Assembly (NCBI GenBank): GCA_029990175.1
Contig: JARKIP010000022.1
Coordinates: 22,852,001 to 22,916,000 of the forward strand
DNA: 64,000 bases
Source of the DNA: Petunia secreta
Lineage: Eukaryota; Streptophyta; Magnoliopsida; Solanales; Solanaceae
Direction of reading: 5' to 3'
Under the pieces are notes generated by a model. It made no database searches. It was not told where the DNA came from and saw nothing but the letters and a program-made list of their open reading frames with translations. The first letter of the stretch is position 1. Each line of letters opens with the position of its first letter. The translations under genes and the position numbers were made by a program. Of the stretch, positions 42,093 to 55,766 are shown piece by piece.

Positions 42093-42599
42093 ACAGTTTT
42101 TCCAGAAAATTCCAGTTTTGGACAGACTGTTCGCAACGACTTCTGAACAGTTTTGAAACTTCTAAACTCTAATTGGACCATTAAATATGATGTGTTTGTA
42201 GATCACAAACAAAATTTCATCCGATTCAAAATCCGTTTGGTGCCAATTCGAGTCGAATCTTTTGTGTCCCGTTTTCTACCGTACCTCTTGGTTAGTGTTT
42301 TGAAGGTAATTGACATACTTGAAAGACACTAATCCTTTAGCGTATAGGGTATTCGTGCGTAGAGGAGATTAGAATTCAAAGAAGAGTCGTAGAACTCCTT
42401 TTGGCCTGAAGTGCGCACTTTAAATAGCTGTCCGTACATCGAGTCTCATTAATTCCATTCCGACCTTTAACTTGGACATGCTAGTTGTGATTACCTTGGT
42501 TCCCAAGTTGATAAGGCCTCGGTCTTGAGTGTACATATATTGAGTGATACACGTGAGGGAGTGACTTTTGGGAGGTTTTGTTCTTTTGTGATTGCAACA

Positions 42600-45500
42600 A
42601 TGTCGGATAATGATGATTGAGTAGATTGTGGCTCATGTGGCGATGATGCGAGTGGCTATGACTCGTATCGTGATGATGGAGGCTATGGTTCCTACGAGGG
42701 TAATGATGACCATTACTATGATGATGGAAACCATGGCTCCTATGAGGATGAAGCGGTTCACTATGACGATCGTGAGATTGATGATGACTATGAGGCTTGT
42801 GATGTAGAATGTGATGATGCCTGTGCCTCTAGTCAAGAATTCGAAGATGGTGACGCTTCAAGGTATGATGATCCTACTCACTCTTCTTGTAAAAAATTTG
42901 ATATTGATGGTAGTGACATAGATAGAGTTGATGATGATGTTGAACATATGGGTTATTCTTATGCATCTTCTCTTAGTGTTGCTAACGGTGTACAAGGGAG
43001 TAGTAGAGGACCTTCCATTAGTATGGGAGGTGGTGGTGGTTGTTCCGTGGGAAAGAAGAAGCTTGCATCTTCTAGGTACGCTAGGCGGCCTAATGCTTCT
43101 AGTTTCCATGTGGAGGATGGTATGATAGATGGTGTTGCTTTTGCTACAAAGGGGATGTATGCCGTGAGGGGCGTGGATGGTTGTAGTAGGAGTAGTGCTA
43201 TGGGCTATGGAACCAAGGCGAGAGGCACTTATGGGTTCCATGGTGAGGTTCCTTCCTTGACTTCCAACAATATTGCTAATGTTGGGAGAGTGACGGGAAG
43301 TAGAGGTTGTTCTAGTGGTGTTTCCACTAGTGGAGGGATAAGGAAGACCCAAGTTGTCGGAGTTGACACTTCTGGGCATTCAAGTTCTCACTTGGATGCA
43401 AATCTACAAAACTTGGGTAGATGTAGGTACGTTGTTGAGGTAAATGGTATTGGAGGATACTTGCGCAAGATTGGTGAAACCGATGCCAATTGTATTAGCA
43501 CCTCTTTGGTTGATAGGCTTAGGATACCACGCCACAAGCTAGAGCATCCTTATGAGTATGATGGAGTGTGTGTTTCTAAGGAGGCTCGGGTACTCATATC
43601 TCATGGGAGTTATAAATGCTATATGTGGTGTGACGTGTTTCCCATACGTCATGTCGATGTGTGGATAGGTGAGCCGTGGTTGGAGGGGAAGAGGGTGCAA
43701 TATAGTGTGGTGAAGGGTGCATATCTTGTGGGCGTGGGGCAAAGGGTTTATGACTTTGTGCCTTATCGGACGAAGAGCCAAATGCCTACTAGTGCGCCTT
43801 CTTTGGCTAGGCAAAGGAGCGAGGAGCAAGAACTTCATTCCATGGTTGAAAAGGTGCAAACGAGAAGTCCTACAAACACAAGCAATGGTGGGAGTGCTAG
43901 AAAAGGGTTGATAGACATCAACAAGGTGAACCCGAAACCACAAGTTTCAATTCCAAATGGTTCACCAACGAAGAAGAAGGAGACGTCAAGTGATGAGTCT
44001 CCAAGTCCTAGATTTCGGGTTGACGTGAAAAGTCCACCTACTCCGGCTATGGGTATTCTTGGGCCTCGTCCCAATTCGCCCGAATTTGAGAGACAAAAAA
44101 TTGAGAGGAGTAAGGGAGCGACCGGTGACAACTCTCGAGTGGAAAAAGGAGAGGTTGTGATGAGTGATGTGAGTGAGTTGTCGCCACCCGAATCTACACC
44201 CGACCTTGAAAAGAAGATGAGGGAAAAGAAAGAGGGAAAGAGAAAATTTGATAGTGAGGACACCCCTTATTCTAACCTTAACCCTTTATCTTTTTCTTCT
44301 ACTTGTCTGAGTACTTGTGTAGGTATTCTTGGAGGCAAACCGATTGAGCCTCAACCATGTTCCGAGATGGAAAGACAAGGTGAAGGAGAAGGCAAATGTG
44401 AGCTACGAGGTGAAGGAACTACCCATGATGCTTCAAGTACATTGAGTGAGCCCGAGTGCGACTCAAAGGTATGTGATAGTTCTTCTTCCCTTAAGCATGG
44501 AACTTCCTTGTCTTGTGGGCTTGTATGTGAAAACTCTATGCTAGTTGATGATTTGCATGAATACAATGTGTTTGCAACTAGTGTAGAACCTTTGGGTCAA
44601 CTTGTGTGTGAAAATGAACCACTAGTTGAGGGGATTGAAAAGCCACATCATGATGTGAGCTCGGTTTTCATTAAGCCTCTCTTTAGTGAAGATGTTGTAG
44701 TTGACCTTATTTGTGAACCTTGTTATGACACTCCACCTATCTTTGATAAAGGAGAAGATGAACTGCATGATAATCTTAATCTTCCCTTTGATTGCTTAAT
44801 TGATAGTGGTGGTCTCTTGTGTCGTAGTGAGGGTGGATGTGATCTTGAGAAGTCTCTAGAGTGTGAGATGGATCGATTCATTTTCGATGACTTCTCGAGT
44901 GAGAGTGAAGGACCTAGTCTTGATTCTATGCTTTTGTGTAACCATGAATTTGAGGTACATGCCTTTACATTTCTATTGTTTGAAGGCAATCTCATTTGTG
45001 GTGGTAAATTGTATCGGACTAGGGTCGGTGGTAGAGTCGAACCTCCATGGTTTGTCAAGATAGGCTCTATGGATGATCCAACGTTTGGAACTCCGAGTGA
45101 GGAGAGTGGTCTTGGTATTGGTCGTGTTGACCTATTTTCTAGTAGTCCTAGCCTTCGTTGTGTGGACTATAATGATGAAGGACCTATTTTGGAGACCTTC
45201 CTTTGGAGTTTGTCCAATAAGGAGGATTGTCTTGGGGTTGATTTGGGAGGTGACGAGGTACCTCTCAGTGTGTATAAGGATGCTCTTAAGAAGGGGAGTG
45301 GAGTAATCGACGTTAGTTGTGAGTTGAACTACTTTACTTACTCCATCCCATATGTTGAGCACACCTTGAGTGTTGGGCATGCCGAAGCCAATGTGTCACA
45401 TTGTGATAAACTTGATTTGAAGGCTTGGTGTGTTGGTCATGGGCTTAGGGGTCGTGGGAAATTTAATTGCTACATGCATATCCTTGATCTCTTTGCTTGT

Positions 45501-45638
45501 TTTGAAAATGAGTGCTTGTTCTTGTCGAGCCAAGACCTTGTTGTCTCTTTTGGGGACATAAGCTTTTTCATAGATATTGATGCTTGGCTCTATCACAAGA
45601 GTGTGTTTTCCACACCACTTGCACTTATTCTTGCTTAA
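42600..45638 (+). pseudogene. E2 protein gene, homologue of the E1 ORF
   Basis: From ATG 42600 the frame is open to TAA at 45636-45638 except for a TGA at codon 7 (42618-42620). Without that stop it would be about 1,012 codons. The next in-frame ATG is 42948, giving 896 residues that lack the acidic Tyr/Asp-rich N-terminus. The retropepsin-like part (about 43430-43700) reads NCISTSLVDRLRIP, YKCYMWCDVFPI, WIGEPWLEGKRVQY. The catalytic triplet is G-E-T, so it too is inactive. Linker and acidic regions match E1 closely, including YDTPPIFDKGEDEL. The C-terminal IDAWLYHKSV module occurs once. Confidence 0.75.
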
Positions 45639-45724
45639 GCTAACCTACTTGTGAAGTAGGAAGTTTTTGGTTGTGCTTGTTTTGATTGTAGGTTTTGATG
45701 GTTCGATTTTGAGGACGAAATCCT

Positions 45725-45740
45725 TTCAAGAAGGGGAGGA
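45725..45740 (+). promoter_or_regulatory. E2 polypurine tract
   Basis: AAGAAGGGGAGGA directly before the 3' LTR, preceded by GAGGACGAAATCCTTTC as in E1. Confidence 0.85.
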
Positions 45741-46546
45741 TGATGCAGTATAAAATGGCCTAAACGATAACCATCAAAAGCCAAGCTTGAGAGCACAAGG
45801 GATACGAGTCAAGGCCTCCGGGAACATCTTGAAGATCATGCATGGGAGCGCCAAGGAAGGAGGAAAACAGGGCAGGAAACTGGGCAGCCCAAAACAGGGC
45901 AAAACAGGGGAGCACACTGGGAGCTCACTGCCTGACGAAGGACAAGTGTTCTTCGCGATCGCGCCCATCCCTGCGCGATCGCGAAGGGAAGTGCATTGCC
46001 TTGCGCGACAGCGTGTGAGCTCGCGCGATCGCGAGGAGTTGAAGCCCAGTCCATACGATCTCTGCGTGACAGCGTCCCAACTGGCGCGATCGCGATGCCT
46101 TGCGGAATGCTCTGCGCGATCGCGAGCCTCCTGGCGCGATCGCGATGAAGAGAACCTGAGCAGCGGACCAGAATTAGCTTCAGGGGTCATTTTTGTCCAT
46201 TTAACAATGTAAATGTATATATAGCAGATTTGCTCTTCATTTTCATTAGTGAGCCATTTGTTTAGAAGATAGAATTGAGAGAGAATATTGAAGAGGCCGA
46301 GCCCTTCTTGTTTGAGCCCGAGGCTCGTGTATGTCTCGACTTGAAACCTATGGAGATCGACACCTAGTTTGATCCCATTGTATGGTTCGAGTTTCCCTTC
46401 TCCCTTTTGAATTCAATTAACGTTAGTAAATTGAATTCGATTCTTTCTTCTAATTTCTTGCCTTCCTAGTCTCGATTTCTTGTTATCTTTATCGCTTCCG
46501 CATTGTATGTATCGTTTGTTGCTTCCGCGTATTTTGCCCTGCATCA
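45741..46546 (+). repeat. E2 3' LTR (806 bp)
   Basis: It matches the 5' LTR, with a 12-base indel near 45870 and scattered substitutions. About six exact GCGATCGCG palindromes lie at 45953-46147, ahead of TATATATA at 46216-46223. Confidence 0.9.
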
Positions 46547-47429
46547 CCGGTGGTGCGTTATGACCTAGAAGCAAAATTCTATCTAGGGACAGAGGCCGGT
46601 GGTGCGTTATGACCTAGATGTGGAGACTTATAGGGACAGAGGCTTGCGGTGCGTTAGGACCTATAAATAAAGTTGTTTATAGGGACAGAGGCCTGTGGTG
46701 CGTTACGACCTATAAACAAAGCCGCACAGAGTGTGTGCTTATGCTATGTGCTAGGTATATCATTACCTATGTGGTATGCGACATATATCATCACCCTGTT
46801 GTGTGTTATTTATATTATTGCTTATGCCATAGTATCAATATAATATTTTATATGCTGCCTATATTATGTATCTTTATATTATTGACCATGTTATGTATTC
46901 GCGTATTATTGCTTGTGTTGTTGTATAATTATATTATCGTATGTAATGTTTATGGGTTACTGTAAAGGTGTGGATTGTACTTCCGTTATCTGCTTATGCA
47001 TTATAAAAGACTTGTCCCGAAAGGGTAATTTAGCGGGCCCGTCGATGATCTTACTGGCCTATGGCTCATAACTTACTGTTTAAATGTACAGATCCTTCTA
47101 CTAGTCAGACAGCTGGACTTATCTGATCCGTTCGAGGCTGTGACTATTTTTGCTTGAGGTGAGCCAACCGCATGGTTCGCGGTGGCATACCGTCTGATCC
47201 ACCTTAGTGTTTAGACGCTTTATACATCTTGTATTTTCTATATATATAGAGGATGTCAGAATTCGTAGATGCTCTATTGACACTGTATTTCGGGTGGATG
47301 TCTACACCTACATTTTATTGAAATATTTCTATCTAAATTATCATTATGAGTCAGTTTAATTATTCGTGGTTCGCCTAAGGATGTAACACTTAGGTGCCAT
47401 CACGGCCCTAAAAAATGGGTCGTGAAAAT

Positions 47430-47441
47430 TGGTATCAGAGC
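47430..47441 (+). promoter_or_regulatory. Chromovirus primer-binding site
   Basis: TGGTATCAGAGC, complementary to initiator Met tRNA, two bases past the 5' LTR end. Confidence 0.9.
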
Positions 47442-47637
47442 CCTAGGTTGTAAGTCGAGTCTTAGGGAGTCAATGGAGCAGTGTCCGAGCGGAATCTTGT
47501 TTATGGGTATGTTGTCGACCATACCTATAAGCGAGAGGCTGCAAAGGCATTTTAGGAAGAGTTGTTTCCCTTCATTTCATCTCTTCTCGTGCTATGATGC
47601 TTACATAGGTGCTAATCCTTTAATGTGATTATGACAG

Positions 47638-50600
47638 ATGGTGAGAACGCGATCGTCCTCTGCTTCGGGAGCTGGTGATGCACTGACTGAGTCGGTCCAT
47701 GGGAGAGCTATGCGTAGCACACGGACTGGTGTGCGGGCACCTACTCAGCCGAGAGTGGCTACTACCAGAGCTTCTGTGGGCAGACAGACTAGTACAGTGC
47801 CGCCGGTGTCTTCGGAGATACCCGTCGCACATGTCCCATCGATTATGCCTTCTCTTGTGCCGGGCACAACGGTATCTATTCCTGTAGATGTTCTATTGCG
47901 GATGATGGGCATGCTTGGATCTCAGGCCTCGCCTATGGGCGATATGCCAGTACCTTCTGCGGTACCCCATCCAGCTACTCTAGCTATGAGTACGCTGACT
48001 CCTGAGGCTACTCCGGTGATTCCTCAGTTTACTCCAGTTATTAGTCCTATTGCTCAGCATTCCACTTTGGCTCCTCAGTCGGGTATTCAGTTGGGTCATT
48101 CTATTCCTGCTCTTTCTATGAGTGACGAGGAGGTAGCTCGGATGATTGAGTCCTTCATGAAGCTCAAGCCTCCCGAGTTCGATGGTACACCAGCTACTTG
48201 TTCTGCTCAGAGATATATTTAGAAGTGTGAGAAGATATTTTCGGTGCTAGGTACTAGAGACACCCTTGGGGTGCGATGTGCTTCTTTCCGATTGTCCGGT
48301 GATGCCGAGACGTGGTGGGTTTCTGTGATGAAACAAAGGTCCAGTGATCTTCCTCCTTTGTCTTGGGCCGAGTTAGTTGCCATGTTTATGAGTAGATTTG
48401 TGCCTCAGAGCCACCATGATGCCCAGAGGCGCGAGTTTGAGAGGTTGAGGCAGGGAGACATGTCCGTGTCCGCTTATGATACTAGATTCTTAGAGTTATC
48501 CCAGTTTTCACCTGCTATGGTTGGGCTGGAGAAGGACAAGGTCCTTAGATTTGTTGAGGGTCTTCATCCTCGTCTTCAGATAGCTGTTGCCCCTAATATG
48601 GGCAGCAAGTCTTATTATGAGGTGGTTCATATTGCAAGGTGTATGGAGGATATTCACGCCAGGGCAGATGAAGAGAGAGCGAGCAAGAGGTCACGATATT
48701 CTGGAATTTCTAGTGGTCCTTCGCATGGAGGCCAGGGTTCCCGTGGTCATACTCAGCCTAGACTTCCTCAGGCCGCTGCTTTATCATCTCAAGGTACTTC
48801 GTCAGGTGTTCAGAGGCCTCAGCCGTCTCAGAGGCGTGGGGATTCATCTCAGTCTGTTCCACCTGTTTGTGGGAGATTCCGTCAGAGGCACTATGGGAGG
48901 TGCAGGCCCAGAGGTGGACGCGGAGGAGGTGGTAGTAAGGCTTGTTACCAGTGTGGGGATCCCAGGCACTTTGTTAGGGATTGCCCCTATGTTACTTCAT
49001 CTGGACCTACCTCCACGGGACATCAGAGTTCTGCTTCTATGGTTCGATCTTCTCTTCAGGCAGCTAGGCCTGTCACTCAGGTTCCTCCTAGGCAGCCGGT
49101 TTAGAGAGCTCCTGGTCCTGGAGGTTCAGCTCAGGTTTTTGCTATGACACGCCAGGATGCCGAGGCATCCAATGATGTGATCACAGGTACTCTTTCTGTT
49201 TGTGGCCGCAATGCCTTTGCCCTTATAGATCCGGGATCTACTTTCTCTTATGTGTCTCCTGGATTTCACCTTTCTTGAGCAAGGATCTGGTTTTTATTGA
49301 TGCTCCATTTATGATGGCAACGCCTGTCGGAGATCCTATATGTGTAGATAAAGGGTATCGGGAGTGTGTGATTTCTATTTGTGGTGTTGAGTCTCTAGTA
49401 GACTTGATGTTGCTAGATATGGTGGAATTTGATGTGATCATGGGCATGGATTGGTTGGCATTATATCATGCGACATTGGATTGCCATGCCAAGTCCGTGA
49501 CTATAGGTGCCGAAGGTGAGCCTAAGGCGATTTAGAAGGGTTCCAGGTCTTCTCCGAGGAGTAAGATCATATCATTCATTAAGGCTCAGAAGATGATAGC
49601 TTGCGGGTGCGGAGGGCATATTGCTTCTATTCGAGATGTTCGAGTGGAGGAGGTATCTATTGATCGAGTACCGGTAGTATGCGAGTATACTTTCCGGATG
49701 ACTTGCCGGGTTTGCCTCCTATGCAGGAGATTGAGTTCTGTATTGATATATTGCCAGGTACTCAACCTATATCTATTCCTCCATATCGTATAGATCCTGC
49801 TGAGTTGAGGGAATTGAAGGAGAAAATTTATGATTTGCTTGATAAGGGTTTCATTAGACCCAGTGTGTCTCCTTGGGGTGCTCCTGTTCTTTTCGTAAAG
49901 AAGAAGGATGGTTCTATGTGCATGTGTATTGATTATCGGCAGTTGAACAAAGTGACTATCAAGAACAGGTATCCTTTACCGCGTATAGATGATTTATTTG
50001 ATCAGCTTCAGGGTGCTACTCATTTTTCCAAGATTGACTTGAGATCGGGGTATCATCAGTTGAGGATTCGGTCTGAGGATATTTCTAAGACTGCTTTCCA
50101 TACGAGATATGGGCACTATGAGTTTCTTGTCATGTCATTTGGGCTTACAAATGCTCCGGCCGCCTTTATGGATCTTATGAACCTTGTGTTCAAGCCATAT
50201 CTTGATTATTTTGTTATTGTGTTCATTGATGACATCCTTATATATTCAAGGAGCCGAGGGGAGCATGAGCATCACTTGAAGATTATCCTTCAGACCTTGA
50301 GAGACCATGAATTGTATGCTAAATTCTCTAAATGTGAGTTCTGGCTGGATACCGTGTCATTCCTGGGTCACGTGGTGACCAAGGACGGTATTAGTGTTGA
50401 TCCCAAGAAAGTGGAGGCCGTTCAGAATTGGCCTAGGCCTACTTCTCCTACAGAGATTTGGAGTTTCTTAGGCTTGGCTGGTTATTATCGGCGATTCGTG
50501 GAGGGATTTTCTTCCATATCAGCACCACTGACTAAATTGACGCAGAAGAATGTTCCTTTTCTATGGTCTGCTGCTTGTGAGTCTAGCTTTCAGAGGCTCA

Positions 50601-52567
50601 AGACTGTCTTGACTACAACACCTGTATTGGCCTTGACTAGTGGATCAGAGGGATTCACAGTCTATTGTGATGCTTCTGGTATTGGCTTAGGTGGTGTTTT
50701 GATGCAGAATGGCAAGGTGATAGCTTATTCCTCGAGACAACTGAAAGTGCATGAGAAGAACTACCCTGTCCACGATCTAGAGTTATTGGCGGTGGTATTT
50801 GCATTGAAGTTGTGGAGGCATTATTTATATGGTGAGCCTTGTGAGATTTTCATTGATCATAAGAGTCTCCAGTATCTGTTCCCCCAGAAGGACTTGAATG
50901 GGAGACAACGCCGATGGTTGGAGTTTCTTAAGGATTATGACATCGCTATTCGGTATCATCCCGGGAAAGCTAATGTTGTGGCTGATGTTCTGAGCAGGAA
51001 GTCTATGGGTAGCCTTGCCTATCTTGATGTTGATATGAGACCACTAGCTCGAGAGTTGCAGGCCTTGTCCATTAGTGGAGTGCGATTTGATGATTATGTG
51101 CCAGACCGAGTTTTTGCTTATATAGGGAATCAGTCATCCCTAGCTTCCCAGATCAAGGAAAAGCAATTTGATGATTCATATTTGCGTGATATTCGAGATA
51201 GAGTTTTAAGTGGGGGAGTGACCTCATTTATGATCGGAGATGATGGTGTACTGCGGCTCAACGGTCGGTTGTGTGTTCCGAATATTGGGGAGTTGAGGCA
51301 GCTGATATTGGCAGAGGCACACAGTTCTCGGTATTCTATTCATCCCGGTATTATGAAGATGTATCAAGATCTTCGGGAGTTATATTAGTGGAAGGGAATG
51401 AAGAGAGATGTTGTTGATCATGTGTCTCGGTGCTTAAATTGTCAGCAGGTAAAGTATGAGCATAGAAGACCAGCCGGGGTGACTCAGTCCATGCCGATTC
51501 TGGAATGGAAATGGGAGCATATTACTATAGACTTTGTGGTTGGATTGCCTTTGACCTTGGGCAAGCATGATTCAGTATGGGTAGTGGTGGATAGTCTCAC
51601 CAAGTCAGCTCATTTCATCCCCGCGAGGACTACTTATTCATCGGAGCGCTTCGCTCGTATCTTTATCGGGCAGATTGTGAGATTGCATGGTGCTCCAGTC
51701 TCTATTATATCAGATCGCGGTACTCAGTTCACAGCTCAGTTCTGGAGATCATTTCAGAAGGAGCTGGGTACCCGAGTGGATCTTAGCACCGCATTTCATC
51801 CTCAGACTGATGGTCAGTCCGAGAGGACCATCCAGATTCTTGAGGATATGCTTAGGGCTTCTACTATTGACTTTGGAGGCCATTGGGACAGTTATTTGCC
51901 TTTGGCGGAATTTGCCTAAAATAACAGTTATCAGTCTTCTATCCAGATGGCTCCGTTTGAGGCATTATATGGCCGCCGATGTCGTTCTCCAGTTGGTTGG
52001 TTTGAACCTGGAGAGGTGAAGGTGTTGGGTCCGGATCTAGTTCAGCAGACCTTAGATAAGGTCCGAATCATTCAGGATCGGCTCCGCACAGCTCAGAGTC
52101 GACAGGTATCTTATGCGGATCGGAGGAGGAGAGATTTGGTGTTTATGGTAGGTGACCAGGTGTTTCTTAAAGTATCGCTGATGAAGGGTGTTATGAGATT
52201 CGGGAAAAAGGGAAAGCTTAGTCCGAGGTTCATTGGTCCTTTTGAGGTCTTGGAGCGCATTGGCGCTGTTGCATATAGGCTTGCTTTGCCTCCATCTCTG
52301 TCAGTTCATCCGGTATTCCACGTATCTATGCTCCGAAAGTATGTTCATGATCCATCCCATGTGATTGATATGGCTTCTATCGAGATCCACGAGGACTTGG
52401 CTTATTTGGAGGAGCCGATTGCTATTACGGCTAGAGAGATCCGTAAGCTAAGGTCGAAAGAGATCTCGTTGGTTAAAGTGCTATGGAAGAATCATCCTAG
52501 CGAGGAGGCCACTTGGGAACTCGAGTCCGACATGTGAGTGAAGTATCCTCGCCTTTTCGATAATTAA
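47638..52567 (+). pseudogene. Chromovirus gag-pol, inactivated
   Basis: Domains in order: gag (47638-49104) with the zinc knuckle CYQCGDPRHFVRDCP; aspartic protease with LIDPGST and later DVIMGMDWL; RT (from about 49679) with YRQLNKVT and FIDDILIYS; RNase H with YCDASGIGLGG; integrase with the CLNCQQVK zinc motif and D, D, E residues (TIDFVVG, SDRGTQF, QSERTIQ); and a chromodomain near the end (VKVLWKNHPSEEATWE). In-frame stops are at 48220, 49102, 49533, 51386, 51917 and 52535. Frame changes occur near 49265 and 49685. The RT/RNase H part alone is open for 569 codons. Gag packages RNA and pol copies and inserts it; this copy cannot make the whole. Confidence 0.92.
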
Positions 52568-52718
52568 GGTATGAATTCAATCTCTAAAGCCTGAAAGTTA
52601 TGTTGTTCTTTATGATTTCGAGTAGTAGGGAGAGTCCTAGAAATCCGTGTAATTATTTTCGTGAAAATGTGAATCTTACCTTAAACTCGGGCTCGTCCGA
52701 GAACAAATGAGAGTCTAA

Positions 52719-52729
52719 GTTGGGGAGAT
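52719..52729 (+). promoter_or_regulatory. Chromovirus polypurine tract
   Basis: AGTTGGGGAGAT-type purine run immediately before the 3' LTR. Confidence 0.75.
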
Positions 52730-55191
52730 TGTAACGACCTCAAATAGTCGTTTCGGGAATCGGGACCTCGATTTGCGTGTCGACAATCCAAAAAACTCCG
52801 TAAGGTCCATTATGACATGCCTGAAATTTTTTAGCGAAAACGAACTTTGTTAGATAGGTATTGGAGAAAGACATCCGTTTCGGATATTCGTTAAGGCTAA
52901 AAGAGGTTTCGGAGCTCGATTTGAGCAAATGAGCTCTGATGTGAAATCTGAAAGTTGCGTTAGGTTCGTATGGTAATTTATGACCTGTAGCAACCTTCAG
53001 AAGTGAAAACGGACCTCGTATGATAGGACTTTTGATAAAGTCTCCGTTGCGGAAGTTTAAAAAGGTTAAAAGAGGTTTTCGAGCTCGATTTGAGTAAACG
53101 AACTCCGATGAGAGATCTGAGGGTTCCGTTAATTTCGTATCGTCATTTGTGACTTGTAGCAACTTTCGAATTTGGATTCCAGGGTCGTTTGATTAAAATT
53201 CGCTATTTTAGCGAAAGTCGAAATTTGACCCTTTCCCGTGGGACCCACTTTTTGAGTTCTAGAGATCCGAATTGAGTTTCGTCTTGACGAGCATGTCACA
53301 CAAGTCATACATGACTTGTGTACAAAATTTGGGGTTATTCCGAGCTTCGTAGGGTCCCGTTTGGACCCAAAAATCAGTGGTTGACCTGGTGCAAAGCCAA
53401 AAAAGCTGCTGAATTCTGTTTTTTATTGTTCAGCCGGAAAGAAATCGATTTGTCAGTTCAATCCGTAAGGAATTGGAAATAAGTTAAAACATGAAAGTCG
53501 TAGCCCTTTGAATTGTGGTTCTAACGCCACCAATCTTGTATCATTTGGATATTTCTATGAAAAGTTATGGGTATTTTACTGAAAGCTATCCAGTGAGGTA
53601 CAATTTGGACAGCATGTGGTACAACTCTTTAAAGCTGCGGGCTGCTATATATACTAGGGCGGGCATTCATTTTTATTTTCATGTTTTTAGCTTCTTAAAG
53701 TGATTCCAAAGGGAATTTGAAGTATAAAAATCATTCCTAAACACAAGGTAACTATTCTTACCCATTTTTAACGTTTTAATCCGAGGATCAAAATGACGAT
53801 CCTTGGAAAGAGGGTTTGAACCCTAGATTTGTGAAATAGGAAATATGACCTAGTTGGACCCGGGTATGTACAATAATGGTACTTTTGGACTCGTGGGAGT
53901 ATGGGGAGTCCGGAAACATAAAATTTACGGGTTTTTGTGTACGTCCGACCCGGGGGTATTTTGGTAAATTGCCTCTTAAATTGCGTAAGGGCTTAGAATC
54001 CTTTCCTCACATGCTTACGAGTGCGACACTATTTCTTTGGCTCAGGGAGGAGTCTTACGGAGGCACATCGTTTGGGAAAGGAGGTCGTTCCTTAGCCACT
54101 TGAGCCGGTTTTGAGGTAAGTGAGACTTGACCTCTATTTTGCTTGCGGATAAGATTTGATCTTGCTAAGTAAGATGTCAAGTACTTAATTGACTAGCATT
54201 GTCTAGTAGATAGTATTCTGTACTACTCGTTATATTTATACAAAAAGGAGGAAGCACAAACGTGACTTGTGTATAGTCGATGTTGTGTGCCGGTGTATTA
54301 TTGATATGCTCTAGGGACAGAGGCCGGTGGTGCGTTATGACCTAGAAGCAAAATTTCATCTAGGGACAGAGGCCGGTGGTGCGTTATGACCTGGATGTGG
54401 AGACTTATAGGGACAGAGGCTTGTGGTGCGTTATGACCTGTAAGTAAAGTTGTTTATAAGGACAGAGGCCTGTGGTGCATTATGACCTATAAACAAAGCC
54501 GCACAGGGTGTGTGCTTATGCTATGTGGTAGGTATATCATTACCTATGTGGTATGCGAGATATATCATCGCCCTGCTGTGTGTTAATTATATTATTGCTT
54601 ATGCCATAGTATCAATATAATATTTTATATGCTGCCTATATTATGTATCTTTATATTATTGACCTTGTTATGTATTCGCGTATTATTGCTTGTGTTGTTG
54701 TATAATTATATTATCGTATGTAATGTTTATGGGTTACTGTAAAGGTGTGGATTGTACTTCCATTATCTGCTTATGCATTATCAAAGACTTGTCCCGAAAG
54801 GGTAATTTAGCGGGCCTGTCCATGATCTTACTGGCCTTTGGCTCATAACTTACTGTTTAAATGTGCAGATCCTTCTACTAGTCAGACAGCTGGACTTATC
54901 TGATCCGTTCGAGGCTGTGACTATTTTTGCTTGAGGTGAGCCAACCGCATGGTTCGCGATGGCATACCGTCTGATCCACCTTAGTGTTTAGACGCTTCCT
55001 ACATCTTGTATTATATATATATATATATATATATATAATGTCAGAATTCGTAGATGCTCTATTGACACTGTATTTCGGGTGGATGTCTACACCTACATTT
55101 TATTGAAAAATTTCTGTCTAAATTATCATTATGAGTCAGTTTAATTATTCATGGTTCGCCCAATCACGGCCCCGAAAATTGGGTCGTGACA
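52730..55191 (+). repeat. Chromovirus 3' LTR (2,462 bp)
   Basis: Intact ends TGTAACGACC and GGGTCGTGACA. It contains three copies of the module of about 165 bases (near 52780, 52920 and 53090), and keeps the 520 bases missing from the 5' LTR. Confidence 0.9.
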
Positions 55192-55766
55192 TAATCAGTT
55201 GGAGGGAAGTTTCTTTTTTACAATATTAATTGCGAAGGCATGCCTTCAAAATTTAAAATCCACCTGGTTCTGCCACTTTGCTAAGAGTTACTGATTTGGT
55301 AATGTTGACTAAATATATCGCGTAATTGGATATTACGTGCAATTAATTATCACTCCATTGCTCCATTGCTTTGTTATGTTGCCGCGCGCACTATAGTTTT
55401 GCATATCGGACTGCTAACTATGTTTTTTGTTGATTAGTTTAGCCAAAGAGGCTATCAGTTGTGTGTCAACTAAATGAGTACATCTAGGAAGAATGGTTCG
55501 TTAAAATCAACATAGGAGCTTTCGTTGGCAGCGTTAATAAACCAGAGCTATGTTTAACTCTCTGGTGTAATGAGCTTGATTCGGTCAGGTTTCCAGACGT
55601 TCTATCCAAGGATTGTGCTAGGGATGAAACAATTTTTTTTTTAACAGTTTGTTCACTGCGTCGTGCTTGTTACGCACCAAACACGGACAATGCCCACTAT
55701 GGTTCAAATTCATCGTGAAACATTACAACTGCAAATCTCTCTGGAAACTATGAATCCTGTCCTTAT
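55192..55766. other. Spacer after the chromovirus
   Basis: Resumes the sequence upstream of the 39610 coiled-coil ORF. No gene recognised. Confidence 0.4.

Larger units (their letters stand above)
40730..46546 (+). mobile_element. E2: second ORF-bearing LTR element without RT
   Basis: LTRs 40730-41523 and 45741-46546 have inverted ends TGATGCAG/CTGCATCA. The TSD is CCGGT on the right (46547-46551) and TCGGT on the left (40725-40729). The uninterrupted 3' LTR of the host element reads CCGGT, so the left copy has mutated. The primer site and polypurine tract are present; RT and integrase are absent. It is homologous to E1 in the ORF and in the first part of the LTR (CCATCAA.AGCCAAG, GAGAGCACAA.GGATAC). 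Confidence 0.9.
39823..47427 (+). repeat. Chromovirus 5' LTR, interrupted by E2
   Basis: The parts are 39823-40729 and 46547-47427. Compared with the 3' LTR it lacks about 520 bases (3' LTR 53457-53979, junction at 40380/40381) and one module of about 165 bases. Its last bases read GTGAAA instead of GTGACA, so the canonical CA end is mutated. Confidence 0.85.
39823..55191 (+). mobile_element. Ty3 chromovirus (Tekay/Del type), with nested E2
   Basis: The exact TSD TAATC (39818-39822 and 55192-55196) flanks TGTAAT..GTGACA ends. Order: 5' LTR split by E2, Met primer site, gag-pol, polypurine tract, 3' LTR. A chromodomain at the pol end and LTRs of about 2.4 kb point to the Tekay/Del group; the group is inference. 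The coding region has several stops and frameshifts, so it is not autonomous. Confidence 0.92.

Noticed and set aside
43539..45380. Minus-strand ORFs of 80-140 codons
   Set aside because: Antisense shadows of the E2 protein gene.
40932..46147. GCGATCGC runs as bacterial or cyanobacterial contamination
   Set aside because: They lie inside plant LTRs with matching ends, TSD and primer site, and recur at fixed places in the element.
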